Below, piece after piece: positions 23,960 through 32,424 of a stretch of 39,043 bases of DNA. A program made the position numbers and the translations under genes. The DNA comes from Paracoccaceae bacterium (GTDB lineage Bacteria; Pseudomonadota; Alphaproteobacteria; Rhodobacterales; Rhodobacteraceae), in contig JAAXIY010000022.1 in assembly GCA_012270125.1 (NCBI GenBank), positions 2,585-41,627 of the forward strand, read 5' to 3'. The stretch's first letter is position 1; each line of letters starts with the position of its first letter. A model generated the notes under the pieces. That model saw only the letters and a program-made list of their open reading frames with translations, searched no databases and was not told the origin of the DNA.

Positions 23960-25030
23960 TTAATCATCATTTAATCTTTTGGATGATTTTGCATCAAATA
24001 CATGCAAAAAGTTTTTATCTGCGAAGAGATTTATTTGCTCTCCAATACTAAAGTTGCTTCTCTCACGGACAACAGAAATTAACTCTTGTTCCCCACTCCG
24101 GACAATTAGGTGCGTTTCTGAGCCTGTTGGTTCGACCACAGAGACCGTGGCAGCAATTCCTTTTTTTCCGGGAATTAATTGTTCAGGGCGGATACCCAGT
24201 ATAATATCTTGTCCCACAGTTAAGTTTTTAGCTTTGGGTAAAGAAAACTGTCCACCATATATTTCTGCGACGAAATTTTTGCCTGATTTTTTTACCGTGC
24301 CTTGTAATAAGTTCATGGCGGGAGACCCAATGAAACCGGCAACAAAAATGTTATTTGGTCGATCGTAAAGCTCTAAAGGTGAGCCAATTTGTTCGATAAA
24401 TCCATTTTGCATAACAACAATTTTATCGGCCATTGTCATAGCTTCAATTTGATCATGGGTAACATAAAGAGTGGTGGATTTTAACCGTTGATGAAGCTCT
24501 CTGATTTCTGCCCGCATTTGCACACGGAGTTTGGCATCAAGGTTTGATAGGGGCTCATCAAAAAGAAATACTTGAGGGTCTCTAACAATAGCTCGACCCA
24601 TAGCTACCCTTTGTCTTTGCCCTCCAGAAAGAGCTCTAGGGTATCTTTTTAAGTAGGGGGTTAGCCCTAAAACTTCAGCTGCTGTGCTAATTTTATCTTT
24701 AATTACATTTTTTTCGAGCTTTCTCATTTTAAGAGAGAAAGCCATATTTGCTTCGACAGTTTTGTGAGGGTACAGGGCATAATTCTGAAAAACCATTGCA
24801 ATATCTCGCTCAGATGGAGGTAAATTGTTTACAATTTTACCTCCGATACTAATCTCTCCAGCTGTAATGCTTTCTAGCCCCGCAACCATTCTTAGAAGAG
24901 TAGATTTTCCACAGCCTGATGGCCCGACTAAAACTACAAATTCTCCATCGTTAACTTTTACACTAAGATCATGAATTACTTCGGTTGAGCCATAAACTTT
25001 TCTGACGTTAGCGATGCTTACTTCAGCCAT
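23960..25030 (-). CDS. Sugar ABC transporter ATP-binding protein (UgpC/MalK type)
   Basis: A 356-aa ATPase of the CUT1 carbohydrate importers. Walker A is GPSGCGKSTLL near residue 37, the signature LSGGQRQRVAMGRAIVRDPQ near residue 133, Walker B VFLFDEPLSNLDAKLR, and the switch His in LYVTHDQIEAMTMADKI. The C-terminal third is the TOBE/regulatory domain. It is the first gene of the minus-strand operon and lies back to back with the binding-protein and permease operon, sharing a 227-bp control region. It energises import of the sugar handled by the enzymes in this island. Confidence 0.95.
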   Translation of the reverse strand: MAEVSIANVRKVYGSTEVIHDLSVKVNDGEFVVLVGPSGCGKSTLLRMVAGLESITAGEISIGGKIVNNLPPSERDIAMVFQNYALYPHKTVEANMAFSLKMRKLEKNVIKDKISTAAEVLGLTPYLKRYPRALSGGQRQRVAMGRAIVRDPQVFLFDEPLSNLDAKLRVQMRAEIRELHQRLKSTTLYVTHDQIEAMTMADKIVVMQNGFIEQIGSPLELYDRPNNIFVAGFIGSPAMNLLQGTVKKSGKNFVAEIYGGQFSLPKAKNLTVGQDIILGIRPEQLIPGKKGIAATVSVVEPTGSETHLIVRSGEQELISVVRERSNFSIGEQINLFADKNFLHVFDAKSSKRLNDD

Positions 25031-25098
25031 CTTAATTTTCCTGACACATGATTTTTAAAAAAGCTTAGCTGATAGAATGACGGCTGTCTACTTCTGTT

Positions 25099-25114
25099 CA
25101 TGCTAACATGTTAG
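25099..25114. promoter_or_regulatory. Candidate GntR operator in the divergent ABC-transporter control region
   Basis: CATGCTAACATGT (25099-25111) overlaps the perfect palindrome CTAACATGTTAG (25103-25114). The same 13 bases occur in the opposite orientation just upstream of the GntR gene at 29741-29753. It sits between the divergent ATPase and binding-protein genes, about 70 bp from the first and 145 bp from the second, where a repressor could control both directions. Confidence 0.65.
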
Positions 25115-25257
25115 TGACTTGACAGAATTAAGTTTCACTGGAATGATTTCATTAAGGGCCACTTTGTTGAGCAGAATTTACGTGGGGAAGTGTGGGCTCT
25201 GTAAATTAAGAATTGAGCGTTTAAGCTTTAAAATCAACAAGTAACGGGAGGAAAATC

Positions 25258-26892
25258 GTGAAAGTAGAACTTTACAATCAATATGTCCGATCACAAATGA
25301 ATCGGCGTAGTGTTTTAAAAGGAGCAGCAAGTGTAGGTGCACTTGCAGCAATGGGTGGTGCTGCTCCAGCCCTAGCTGGAAGTCACAGTGGCGTACGCGC
25401 GGAAATTATGAAAATACCCGGCGTTGGTATGGGCTCTCCAGGTGATCCAGAGTGGCAAAAGGTCGGTGAGTTATGCATGGGCCCAGTTAAAGAGCGTGTG
25501 GCTGAAGGCGAATTTAAAGGCGTAGAGCTGACCTTCATGGGTTTGAATAATCAGAACTTACACAACTTTTTATTCCGTGGGTTTTTGAAGCCTTGGGAAG
25601 CTTACACTGGTGCTAAAATTAACTGGATTGACCTAGCTCAAGCTGATTATAACCCGAGACTTCAGCAGTCTATTGCGACAAAAACTGTTGATTTTGATAT
25701 CATTGAAATGGGGGCTCCATTCGAAGGTGATACTGCGGGCCAAGGCCTTCTTAATGAAATGCCTGACTGGGTGAAAGATCAAATAGAGTATGATGATTTG
25801 GTTGGATACCTTCAACCTCCAGTTGGAACTTGGGATGGTAAGGCCTATCGAATTAATATCGATGGAGATTGTCATACATTTTGCTATCGAACTGATTATT
25901 TTGGCCCAGGTTCAATTAGTGGTCGCGATAATCCACCAAAAACTTGGCAAGAAGTTAACCAAATCTCTAAGGACTTAGTTGGTAAAACTGATCCATTGAC
26001 TGGACTTCCAGCTCATGGGTTTTTAGATCCGCTAAAAGGCTGGGGTGGCTTTGGAATGTACTTTTTGACTGATAGGGCTGGTCCTTATGTTAAGCATCCT
26101 GACGATCCTGCCTTTCTATTTGATATCGATACTATGAAGCCAAGGATTAACAATCCGGGATGGGTTCAAGCGATTCAAGATGTTATGGACTTGATTGCAA
26201 TTGAAGGAGCGTATCCTGCTGATCAAATAAATGCAGACCCTGGTACAACAGGCTTTCAGCAGTTTTTAGCAGGCACTGGGTCTATGCTGACATGGTGGGG
26301 TGATATCGGGTCTAACGCGAGAACCTCTGATACGTCTGTTATAGGTGATGTGGTCGGCTTTAGTGCTATACCGGGCTCTGATCGCGTTTATAACCACAAT
26401 AAAGGTGCTTGGGAGAATACATACAATGAAGCTCCCAATAACGCGTATCTTGGTTGGGGCGTTTACGTAACAAACCGCGTAGAGGGCGATGCCAAGAAAA
26501 GAAAGGCCGCATGGTCGGCAGCAGCTCATATTGGAGGAAAAGATATTTCTCTTTGGACTTCTGCTTATCCTTCGGGTTTCCAGCCATACAGAAATTCTCA
26601 CTTTAACTACGATGAGTGGGAAGCAGCTGGTTATGACCGCGCTTTTGTGGAAGACTATTTAGGATCAAACCTTGATACATATAATCATCCAAACTCGCTT
26701 AATGAACCGCGTATACCTGGCATCTTTCAGTATTATTCTGTAGCTGAAGATGAATTGGCCAAAGGCTTTGCTGGTCAATACGGCTCAGCCCAGGAAACGG
26801 CTGACGCCATCGCCGTTGCGTGGGAAAAGATTACTGACCAAATTGGACGAGATAGTCAGATCAAACTATACAAAGCTTCCATGGGACTTTAA
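25258..26892 (+). CDS. Sugar ABC transporter substrate-binding protein with Tat-type signal
   Basis: A 544-aa family 1 extracellular solute-binding protein. The start is GTG with GGGAGG nine bases upstream. The N-terminal region MNRRSVLKGAASVGALAAMG has an RRxxLK motif and a short hydrophobic stretch ending in PALAGSH, which indicates export by the Tat pathway and predicts a folded or cofactor-dependent protein at export. It is about 100 residues longer than typical CUT1 binding proteins. The mature part contains WWGDIGSNART and QFLAGTGSML, typical of the family. It is the first gene of a transporter operon; a strong hairpin follows the stop codon. The ligand is probably the sugar or oligosaccharide degraded by this island. 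Confidence 0.9.
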   Translation: MKVELYNQYVRSQMNRRSVLKGAASVGALAAMGGAAPALAGSHSGVRAEIMKIPGVGMGSPGDPEWQKVGELCMGPVKERVAEGEFKGVELTFMGLNNQNLHNFLFRGFLKPWEAYTGAKINWIDLAQADYNPRLQQSIATKTVDFDIIEMGAPFEGDTAGQGLLNEMPDWVKDQIEYDDLVGYLQPPVGTWDGKAYRINIDGDCHTFCYRTDYFGPGSISGRDNPPKTWQEVNQISKDLVGKTDPLTGLPAHGFLDPLKGWGGFGMYFLTDRAGPYVKHPDDPAFLFDIDTMKPRINNPGWVQAIQDVMDLIAIEGAYPADQINADPGTTGFQQFLAGTGSMLTWWGDIGSNARTSDTSVIGDVVGFSAIPGSDRVYNHNKGAWENTYNEAPNNAYLGWGVYVTNRVEGDAKKRKAAWSAAAHIGGKDISLWTSAYPSGFQPYRNSHFNYDEWEAAGYDRAFVEDYLGSNLDTYNHPNSLNEPRIPGIFQYYSVAEDELAKGFAGQYGSAQETADAIAVAWEKITDQIGRDSQIKLYKASMGL

Positions 26893-26910
26893 TAGTCAGA
26901 GTGGATATTG

Positions 26911-26931
26911 GGCCGGCGAAATTTGCCGGCC
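26911..26931 (+). terminator. GC-rich hairpin after the binding-protein gene
   Basis: GGCCGGC and GCCGGCC form a perfect 7-bp stem over a GAAATTT loop, 18 bases after the stop. No T-run follows, so it is more likely an mRNA-stabilising or attenuating element than a full terminator, favouring excess binding protein over permease. Confidence 0.6.
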
Positions 26932-26972
26932 TAACGAAAATCACATAAGAATAAAATTAGGTTCGCATAACT

Positions 26973-28082
26973 GTGAGTAGTACTGAAACCGATTATCTTC
27001 ATATAGTAACGCAAGACAGAATTTCGCCCCGGCGACGTGATCTTGGTCGAGTGATGATCTGGGGTTCTGCAGCCATATTATTTGTATTGATTGTGATCCA
27101 AAGCCTTGACCAGTTTAGCTCTCTGGACTTTGGCTTTACGACATGGAGACCAACTCTCTATGCCTACTTTTTTTGGGCAACGTGTCTTTGCTGGGCTCAA
27201 GTGATCCTTCATGGAGAACAAGGCAAGCGGCGCCTTTTTATATTGCCAGCAGTTCTTTTTGTTATTTCAATGGTAATCTTTCCACTTATTTTTGCTTTAG
27301 GGATAGCCTTTTCAAGTTGGAATTTATCGTCTCCTGATGGCCGCCAATTCAATGGTTTCGATAATGCCAGGGAGATGTGGACTGATCCATTTTATTGGAA
27401 TGCATTAAAAAACATGGTTTGGTATATTTTGGCCATAATACCAGAATATATTATTGCATTTTGTCTCGCTGTCTTGCTTAACGCCCAAATAAAAGCGAGA
27501 AAGTTTTTCAGAGTGGCGTTTTTAATGCCTTTAATGTTGTCTCCTGTAGCAGTCAGCTGGATGATTGGTAAATCGATGTTGGAAATAAGGTTTGGTCCTA
27601 TTTCTCGTTTGGCTCGAACGTTGGGATGGGACAATCCTTCTTTTTTTGGGTCTGACGAAATAGCACGATTTATGATTATGGTAATGGACGCATGGACATT
27701 CATTCCATTTATGATGATCATGATTTTAGCTGGCTTACAGGCTATTCCAAAAGAACTTCATGAGGCAGCTGAAGTGGATGGCGCGCCACCATGGAAAAAG
27801 TTTTGGGAAATTACTTTCCCTTTGATGTTGCCAGTATCAATTACAGCCATTCTGATACGAATTATTTTCAAATTAAAGCTAGCTGATATTATAATAAATG
27901 TAACTTCAGGCGGCCCTGGTGGAGCGACGGATAGTGTTACTAGCTTTATTTACAGAGAATATAGAGATCGAAGTAACGTAGGTTATGGCACATTCTTAGC
28001 CATAGTCTATCTAGTATTAATCGTAATTTTTATGACGTTTCTGATTAAAATGGCGGAACGTTGGTCGAAGCCAAGGTATTAA
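26973..28082 (+). CDS. Sugar ABC transporter permease (MalF/UgpA type)
   Basis: A 369-aa inner-membrane permease. The N-terminal part has hydrophobic segments near residues 27-45, 65-80 and 90-115, with the last including the typical FPLIFALGIAFSSW. The core domain has the EAA loop EAAEVDGAPPWKKFWEITFP near residue 265, the contact site for the ATPase. The start is GTG. It is longer than a minimal MalF-type permease by two extra N-terminal membrane segments. It ends one base before the partner permease gene, so the two are translationally linked. Confidence 0.93.
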   Translation: MSSTETDYLHIVTQDRISPRRRDLGRVMIWGSAAILFVLIVIQSLDQFSSLDFGFTTWRPTLYAYFFWATCLCWAQVILHGEQGKRRLFILPAVLFVISMVIFPLIFALGIAFSSWNLSSPDGRQFNGFDNAREMWTDPFYWNALKNMVWYILAIIPEYIIAFCLAVLLNAQIKARKFFRVAFLMPLMLSPVAVSWMIGKSMLEIRFGPISRLARTLGWDNPSFFGSDEIARFMIMVMDAWTFIPFMMIMILAGLQAIPKELHEAAEVDGAPPWKKFWEITFPLMLPVSITAILIRIIFKLKLADIIINVTSGGPGGATDSVTSFIYREYRDRSNVGYGTFLAIVYLVLIVIFMTFLIKMAERWSKPRY

Positions 28083-28083
28083 A

Positions 28084-29001
28084 ATGTCTAAGCAAATCTT
28101 CTTCGATAGTAAAAACGACCTCTCATTCAAACCTAAACGATTTTTAGGAAAAACAGTTATTTATCTTATACTTATATTTTGGGCCATCATTTGTTTATTT
28201 CCTATTTATTGGACTGTCACAACAACCTTTAAAGCTGCTCCCGATGTGATGAAGGGTAACTTGGTGCCTTGGTGGGATTTTAAACCTAAGTGGCTTGGAC
28301 TTAAGTCTTTGGGATTGTCACCAGATAGAATATTTGTTGAGAGTACAGTCAGAGAAGAGTTTTTAAAGCGGTTTTGGAACTCTATGTTCGCAGCTGTTGG
28401 TTCATCAACCTTGGCTGTTCTTTTAGGAAGTTGTACGGCCTATGGTTTAAGCCGATTTAAATATCGATTTGGTTTTATGCGTAACTCAGATATTTCATTT
28501 TTCTTCTTATCTCAACTCATTCTTCCGCCAGTTGTTTTAGCATTACCATTTTTGGTCTTATACAAGGAATTGGCATTATTAGACACAAGAGTTGGGCTTA
28601 TTGCTCTTTATACACTAACGGTTCTGCCTATTGTAATTTGGATAATGAAAGACCAATTCAGCTCAATTCCTACTGAATTGGAGGAGGCGGCTCTTGTTGA
28701 TGGTTTGTCAATTTGGGGAGCGTTTTTAACGATAATAATGCCGATTGCTCTTCCAGGTATGGTCGCGGCTTTTATCATATCCCTGGTATTAACTTGGAAC
28801 GAGTATTTTTTTGCTGCACTTTTAACGTCATCTCATGCAAAAACATTACCCGTTATGGTTGCGAGCCAGACAGGTTCACAGGGTATTTCCTGGTGGTCAA
28901 TGGCCGCCCTATCATTAGCAGCTATTCTACCACTAATTATAATAGCTATCATTCTTGAACGCTATATCATCAAAGGAATGGCTGCTGGTGCGGTAAAATA
29001 A
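28084..29001 (+). CDS. Sugar ABC transporter permease (MalG/UgpE type)
   Basis: A 305-aa inner-membrane permease with six predicted helices. The first helix is YLILIFWAIICLFPIYWTVTTTFK, the standard N-terminus of MalG-type subunits. The EAA loop is EEAALVDGLSIWGAFLTIIMP near residue 200, and the C-terminus has ILERYIIKGMAAGAVK, the family ending. It is the second half of the permease dimer with the preceding gene and closes the operon, convergent with the GntR gene six bases away. Confidence 0.94.
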   Translation: MSKQIFFDSKNDLSFKPKRFLGKTVIYLILIFWAIICLFPIYWTVTTTFKAAPDVMKGNLVPWWDFKPKWLGLKSLGLSPDRIFVESTVREEFLKRFWNSMFAAVGSSTLAVLLGSCTAYGLSRFKYRFGFMRNSDISFFFLSQLILPPVVLALPFLVLYKELALLDTRVGLIALYTLTVLPIVIWIMKDQFSSIPTELEEAALVDGLSIWGAFLTIIMPIALPGMVAAFIISLVLTWNEYFFAALLTSSHAKTLPVMVASQTGSQGISWWSMAALSLAAILPLIIIAIILERYIIKGMAAGAVK

Positions 29002-29007
29002 ATTTTT

Positions 29008-29712
29008 CTACTTCAATAGGAAATATTCTGGATGATCTTTCTCCAAGGGTGCAACATAAGTCATTAACTTCCCTAGATGCTCTCTCAATACACGCTCTGA
29101 AAGATTTACATCTTTTTTTTCTAATGCTGTGAAGATTTTTTGATGCTCAACAAAAGTTGCATCAACCCTTCCAGGCACTGGCAACAGCAAGCGTCTTACT
29201 CGATTTACATTCATCCATGCGGTATCTGATAAACGGGACAATTTTTTGAAACCTGTTGCATCCAATATAATGGAGTGGAATTGACTATCGAGGTTATAAA
29301 AACCTTGTATGTCTTTATCATCTATATAGGCTTTTTGTAATCTCAGATTACGACGAAGTTCGACTAAATTTTGATCTGTTATTGAATTCGCCAATTCTTT
29401 TATTGCTGCAACTTCTAAAGCTTCCCGAATGAAGGCCCCTTCTTTTAATTCGTCAATCGAAAACCGAGCAACATAAGTGCCAGCTTGTGGAACCACCTCA
29501 ACCAAGCCATCTTGCACCAACAAAGCAATGGCTTCTGTTAAAGGTGTTCTGGATATACCAAAGGTTTTACAAAGTTCACTTTTTTTAAGCAATTGACCAG
29601 GTTCAAAATCGAGCTCAATGATAGCTTTTTGCAAAGCCACGTATGCTTTATGTTTCAATGAAGCAGGCTCTATTTTGTCAAAATTTAAATTTGGTTTGCG
29701 CGGATTAATCAT
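29008..29712 (-). CDS. GntR family transcriptional regulator (FCD type)
   Basis: A 234-aa regulator. Residues ~18-80 are the winged helix-turn-helix: KAYVALQKAIIELDFEPGQLL, then SELCKTFGISRTPLTEAIALLVQDGLVEVVPQAGTYVARFS. Residues ~88-220 are an all-helical FCD ligand-binding domain (FIREALEVAAI, then DSQFHSIILDATG and EHQKIFTALEKKD) with candidate metal-binding Asp/His residues. Such regulators usually sense sugar acids or other pathway intermediates. A 13-bp element upstream of this gene also occurs in the ABC-transporter promoter region, so it probably represses itself and the transporter/catabolic operons. It is downstream of the FGGY operon but has its own 133-bp upstream region. Confidence 0.92.
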   Translation of the reverse strand: MINPRKPNLNFDKIEPASLKHKAYVALQKAIIELDFEPGQLLKKSELCKTFGISRTPLTEAIALLVQDGLVEVVPQAGTYVARFSIDELKEGAFIREALEVAAIKELANSITDQNLVELRRNLRLQKAYIDDKDIQGFYNLDSQFHSIILDATGFKKLSRLSDTAWMNVNRVRRLLLPVPGRVDATFVEHQKIFTALEKKDVNLSERVLREHLGKLMTYVAPLEKDHPEYFLLK

Positions 29713-29740
29713 TCATCAATAGTCATTTGCGACATCTCTG

Positions 29741-29753
29741 ACATGTTAGCATG
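29741..29753. promoter_or_regulatory. Candidate GntR auto-operator
   Basis: ACATGTTAGCATG is the exact reverse complement of the 13-bp element at 25099-25111. It lies 29-41 bp upstream of the GntR start codon, a position suited to autoregulation. A shorter related word, TGCTAACA, occurs again near 29801-29808. Confidence 0.65.
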
Positions 29754-29845
29754 CCAATACTTAATTCGCAAACCTTCCAACTTGGTAAATTAATCACAAT
29801 TGCTAACACAGGGAAAATGGATGCCAGAAAACCCTTTAAAGTAAT

Positions 29846-31330
29846 CTAAATCTTTTTCATCAAGTGTTTACTTACTTCATACAGCGACTTAAAAATCTCA
29901 TAATTACGATCGTGAACTTCATAGACTTCAGCAATTATTTTTTTCTTAGTAGGGTTCCAGTTTTCAATCATTTCTCGCTTAACAAAACCCATTGAAAAGG
30001 CAGCTAAAAAGGCATTTCCATAACTAGCACCTATAGTATTTTCACGTACAATCTGATCGATACCCGTTATATCAGAAGTAGATTGGAGCCACAGATCGTT
30101 TTTAGTGCCGCCACCAACTGCATATAGATTATTGGTTTGTGTGCCAGCATCCTCAAATGTTTCAATAACATGGCGCGTCCCGTGAGCAATTCCTTCTATC
30201 AGACTTCGATAAACATCCCCGCGTACATGATCTAGCCTCAAACCAAAAATCGTTCCTTTGGCATTGGGGTCATGTATTGGCGTTCGCTCGCCCGAGAAAT
30301 AAGGAAGAAATACTATCCCATTTGCACCTGGTTGTGATGTATTTGCTTCTTTAGTCAATTCAGCAAAGCTAGAATTTAAATCTAATTCTTTTCCAAATTG
30401 TTCTCTAAACCAATGCGTTAGTGTTCCACTTGTAGCTAAACCGGCCATAGATGCATGCTCACCTTCGAATAGCCAAGGGGCATACCAGAGCCGCGGATCA
30501 CTATTTTGTTCACGTGTGAGTGAAATCATAAAAATAGTTGACCCATACATACACATTGTATCACCTTCATTGGTGAGACCAATAGATACAGCCTCGGCTG
30601 CGGCGTCTATTGTTCCAGTTGTAACAGGTATACCTTTTGGCAGCCCTGTTTCAGACGCTGCCTTTTCTGTTATCGTGCCAGCGAGTTCTGTGGACCATTT
30701 GAGGGTAGGTAAATAGTCAATTGAAATAATATCTTTTGTAAGCTCATCACTCCAGTTTTGAGTATGGATATTATAAAGAGGTGAAAAATTAGCGGCAGTG
30801 TAGTGATCAATTACAAAATTTTCCGTGAGTTTATGTACTATGAAACTTGTTGACGTCAAAATTTTTGCTGTTTGCTTGAAAATTTCGGGTTTGTTTCTTT
30901 TCAGCCAAAGTATTTTGGGTCCAACAGATTGAGAAGTTAATGAGTTGCCACACATTTCCAAAATTTTATCTTCACCAATATTACTGTTTAATATGTCAAT
31001 TTCTTCGTGAGATCTCGTATCTACTCCGTATAAGACGCCATTCATAAGTGGGTTACCATTCTGATCGACAGGTAGCATGCAGGGTCCTATTGCGCTGCAA
31101 GCGACACACTGAATATCCTCCGCATTAACTCCACTAGTTTTTATAATATTGTTAGTTACCTCACAAAAATCTCCCCACCAGTCTTCATTAGGCCGGTGCT
31201 CCGCCCAGCCGGGTTGTGGGACCAACATTTTATGAGATTTATGAGCCTGGGCCTCCACTTTGCCCAACTCATTTACTAGAACTCCTTTTGTTTCAAACGT
31301 ACCAATATCGACACCAACTGTATATTTCAT
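29846..31330 (-). CDS. FGGY family carbohydrate kinase
   Basis: A 494-aa sugar kinase of the xylulokinase/gluconokinase type. The N-terminal phosphate motif VGVDIGTFETKGVLV is at residues 5-19, and CSAIGPCMLPVDQNGNPL with GVDTRS follows near residue 100. The central GTIDAAAEAVSIG is near residue 240, and the C-terminal ADP-binding VGGGTKNDLWLQSTSDITG is near residue 405. It phosphorylates a ketose or polyol with ATP; the exact sugar is not evident. It is the last gene of the BtpA-M42-FGGY operon, nine bases after the peptidase gene. It could act on an L-ketose made by the TIM-barrel isomerase of the same island. Confidence 0.92.
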   Translation of the reverse strand: MKYTVGVDIGTFETKGVLVNELGKVEAQAHKSHKMLVPQPGWAEHRPNEDWWGDFCEVTNNIIKTSGVNAEDIQCVACSAIGPCMLPVDQNGNPLMNGVLYGVDTRSHEEIDILNSNIGEDKILEMCGNSLTSQSVGPKILWLKRNKPEIFKQTAKILTSTSFIVHKLTENFVIDHYTAANFSPLYNIHTQNWSDELTKDIISIDYLPTLKWSTELAGTITEKAASETGLPKGIPVTTGTIDAAAEAVSIGLTNEGDTMCMYGSTIFMISLTREQNSDPRLWYAPWLFEGEHASMAGLATSGTLTHWFREQFGKELDLNSSFAELTKEANTSQPGANGIVFLPYFSGERTPIHDPNAKGTIFGLRLDHVRGDVYRSLIEGIAHGTRHVIETFEDAGTQTNNLYAVGGGTKNDLWLQSTSDITGIDQIVRENTIGASYGNAFLAAFSMGFVKREMIENWNPTKKKIIAEVYEVHDRNYEIFKSLYEVSKHLMKKI

Positions 31331-31338
31331 ATTTGTGC

Positions 31339-32424
31339 CTAATCTCGAATTAAATTGATATCTTTTGGAATAGAGTTGAGGGCAGATGCCAGAAGTTTGG
31401 TTAACCCAACAAGATCTTTTAAATCACACATTTCTTGGGCGGTATGACTATACCTTATCGGAAACCCAACATCTATTGATGCTACGCCGTTTTCTACTAG
31501 TTGGACATAAGAAAGGTCAGTTAGAGCTCCAATGTGAGCACTTTTCTGTAGGTTAATATTCTCTTTTGAAGCCGCCTGCTCAAAGTGTTTAACTAGGACT
31601 GGATGAGGAATAACACCATTTAATGTGCCTCTTCCATGAAAGGAAAACATACTTATTCCTGGGCCTTCACCAAGTTTGATTTCTCCAAAATCTTGCATAT
31701 CTGGTGTGTCGCTTGCCAGTAATAAATCAATCTGAATCGCAATCTCAGGTTTTATTTTTTGGGCTACAGGAAGTGCTCCTCTTAGATTGAATTCCTCCTG
31801 TACCGTAAACACTATATTTATCTCGGGACCGGCGGCTCTTGAATTTATTTGTCTTGCGACTTCCAAAAGAACTGCACAGCCAGCTCTGTCATCAACACTC
31901 GTCCCTATAATTTTTTCATCGCCTATAACTTCAGCGGATGGTTTGTATACAATTGGGCTTCCTATATCTATTCCATTAGTACGGACTTCACTTGCTGTGC
32001 GCAGTCCTAAATCTATGTAAAGGTCCCTATAGCTTGGCACTTTATATTTTTCATCAGGTTGCGTTGCATGATGGCTTTTTGTCCCGATTATTCCTGACAG
32101 TTCTTTACCGTTTTTTGTGATTACTGAAATATTTTGTCCTAGAAGAATTTTTTCTGGAACACCACCTACACGTTCAAATCTCAAATATCCATCATCTTCA
32201 ATTTTACGAACTACTAAGCCTAACTGATCCATATGCGTGAAAAGCATTACTCGGGGGCTTGTTCCGGGAAAGGTGATTGTTAAATTACCCAATTTATCGA
32301 AAGTTGGTGTCAAACCAATTTTTTTGACCGCCTCTTTTATATAATCTCTGACCTTATCTTCGTGACCAGAAAGCCCCGGTATTTTCATTAAATTGAGCGT
32401 ATCGTCTCGCAATCTTTCAATCAT
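31339..32424 (-). CDS. M42 family metallopeptidase (SgcX/FrvX-like)
   Basis: A 361-aa dinuclear zinc aminopeptidase-fold protein. Metal and catalytic residues of the M42 family are present: His in FTHMDQLG near residue 63, Asp in GTSVDDRAGC near residue 175, Glu-Glu in VQEEFNLRGA near residue 210, Asp in QIDLLLASDTPD, and His in IRYSHTAQEM near residue 325. Characterised members are tetrahedral aminopeptidases, but several relatives (SgcX, FrvX) sit in sugar-utilisation operons and were once called endoglucanases. The start overlaps the BtpA stop by four bases (ATGA), so the two are tightly coupled. The real substrate is unknown. Confidence 0.9.
   Translation of the reverse strand: MIERLRDDTLNLMKIPGLSGHEDKVRDYIKEAVKKIGLTPTFDKLGNLTITFPGTSPRVMLFTHMDQLGLVVRKIEDDGYLRFERVGGVPEKILLGQNISVITKNGKELSGIIGTKSHHATQPDEKYKVPSYRDLYIDLGLRTASEVRTNGIDIGSPIVYKPSAEVIGDEKIIGTSVDDRAGCAVLLEVARQINSRAAGPEINIVFTVQEEFNLRGALPVAQKIKPEIAIQIDLLLASDTPDMQDFGEIKLGEGPGISMFSFHGRGTLNGVIPHPVLVKHFEQAASKENINLQKSAHIGALTDLSYVQLVENGVASIDVGFPIRYSHTAQEMCDLKDLVGLTKLLASALNSIPKDINLIRD

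Noticed and set aside
31339-32424. Annotation as an endoglucanase/cellulase because of sugar context
   Set aside because: The metal ligands are those of M42 aminopeptidases. The cellulase label is a historical assignment for this family.
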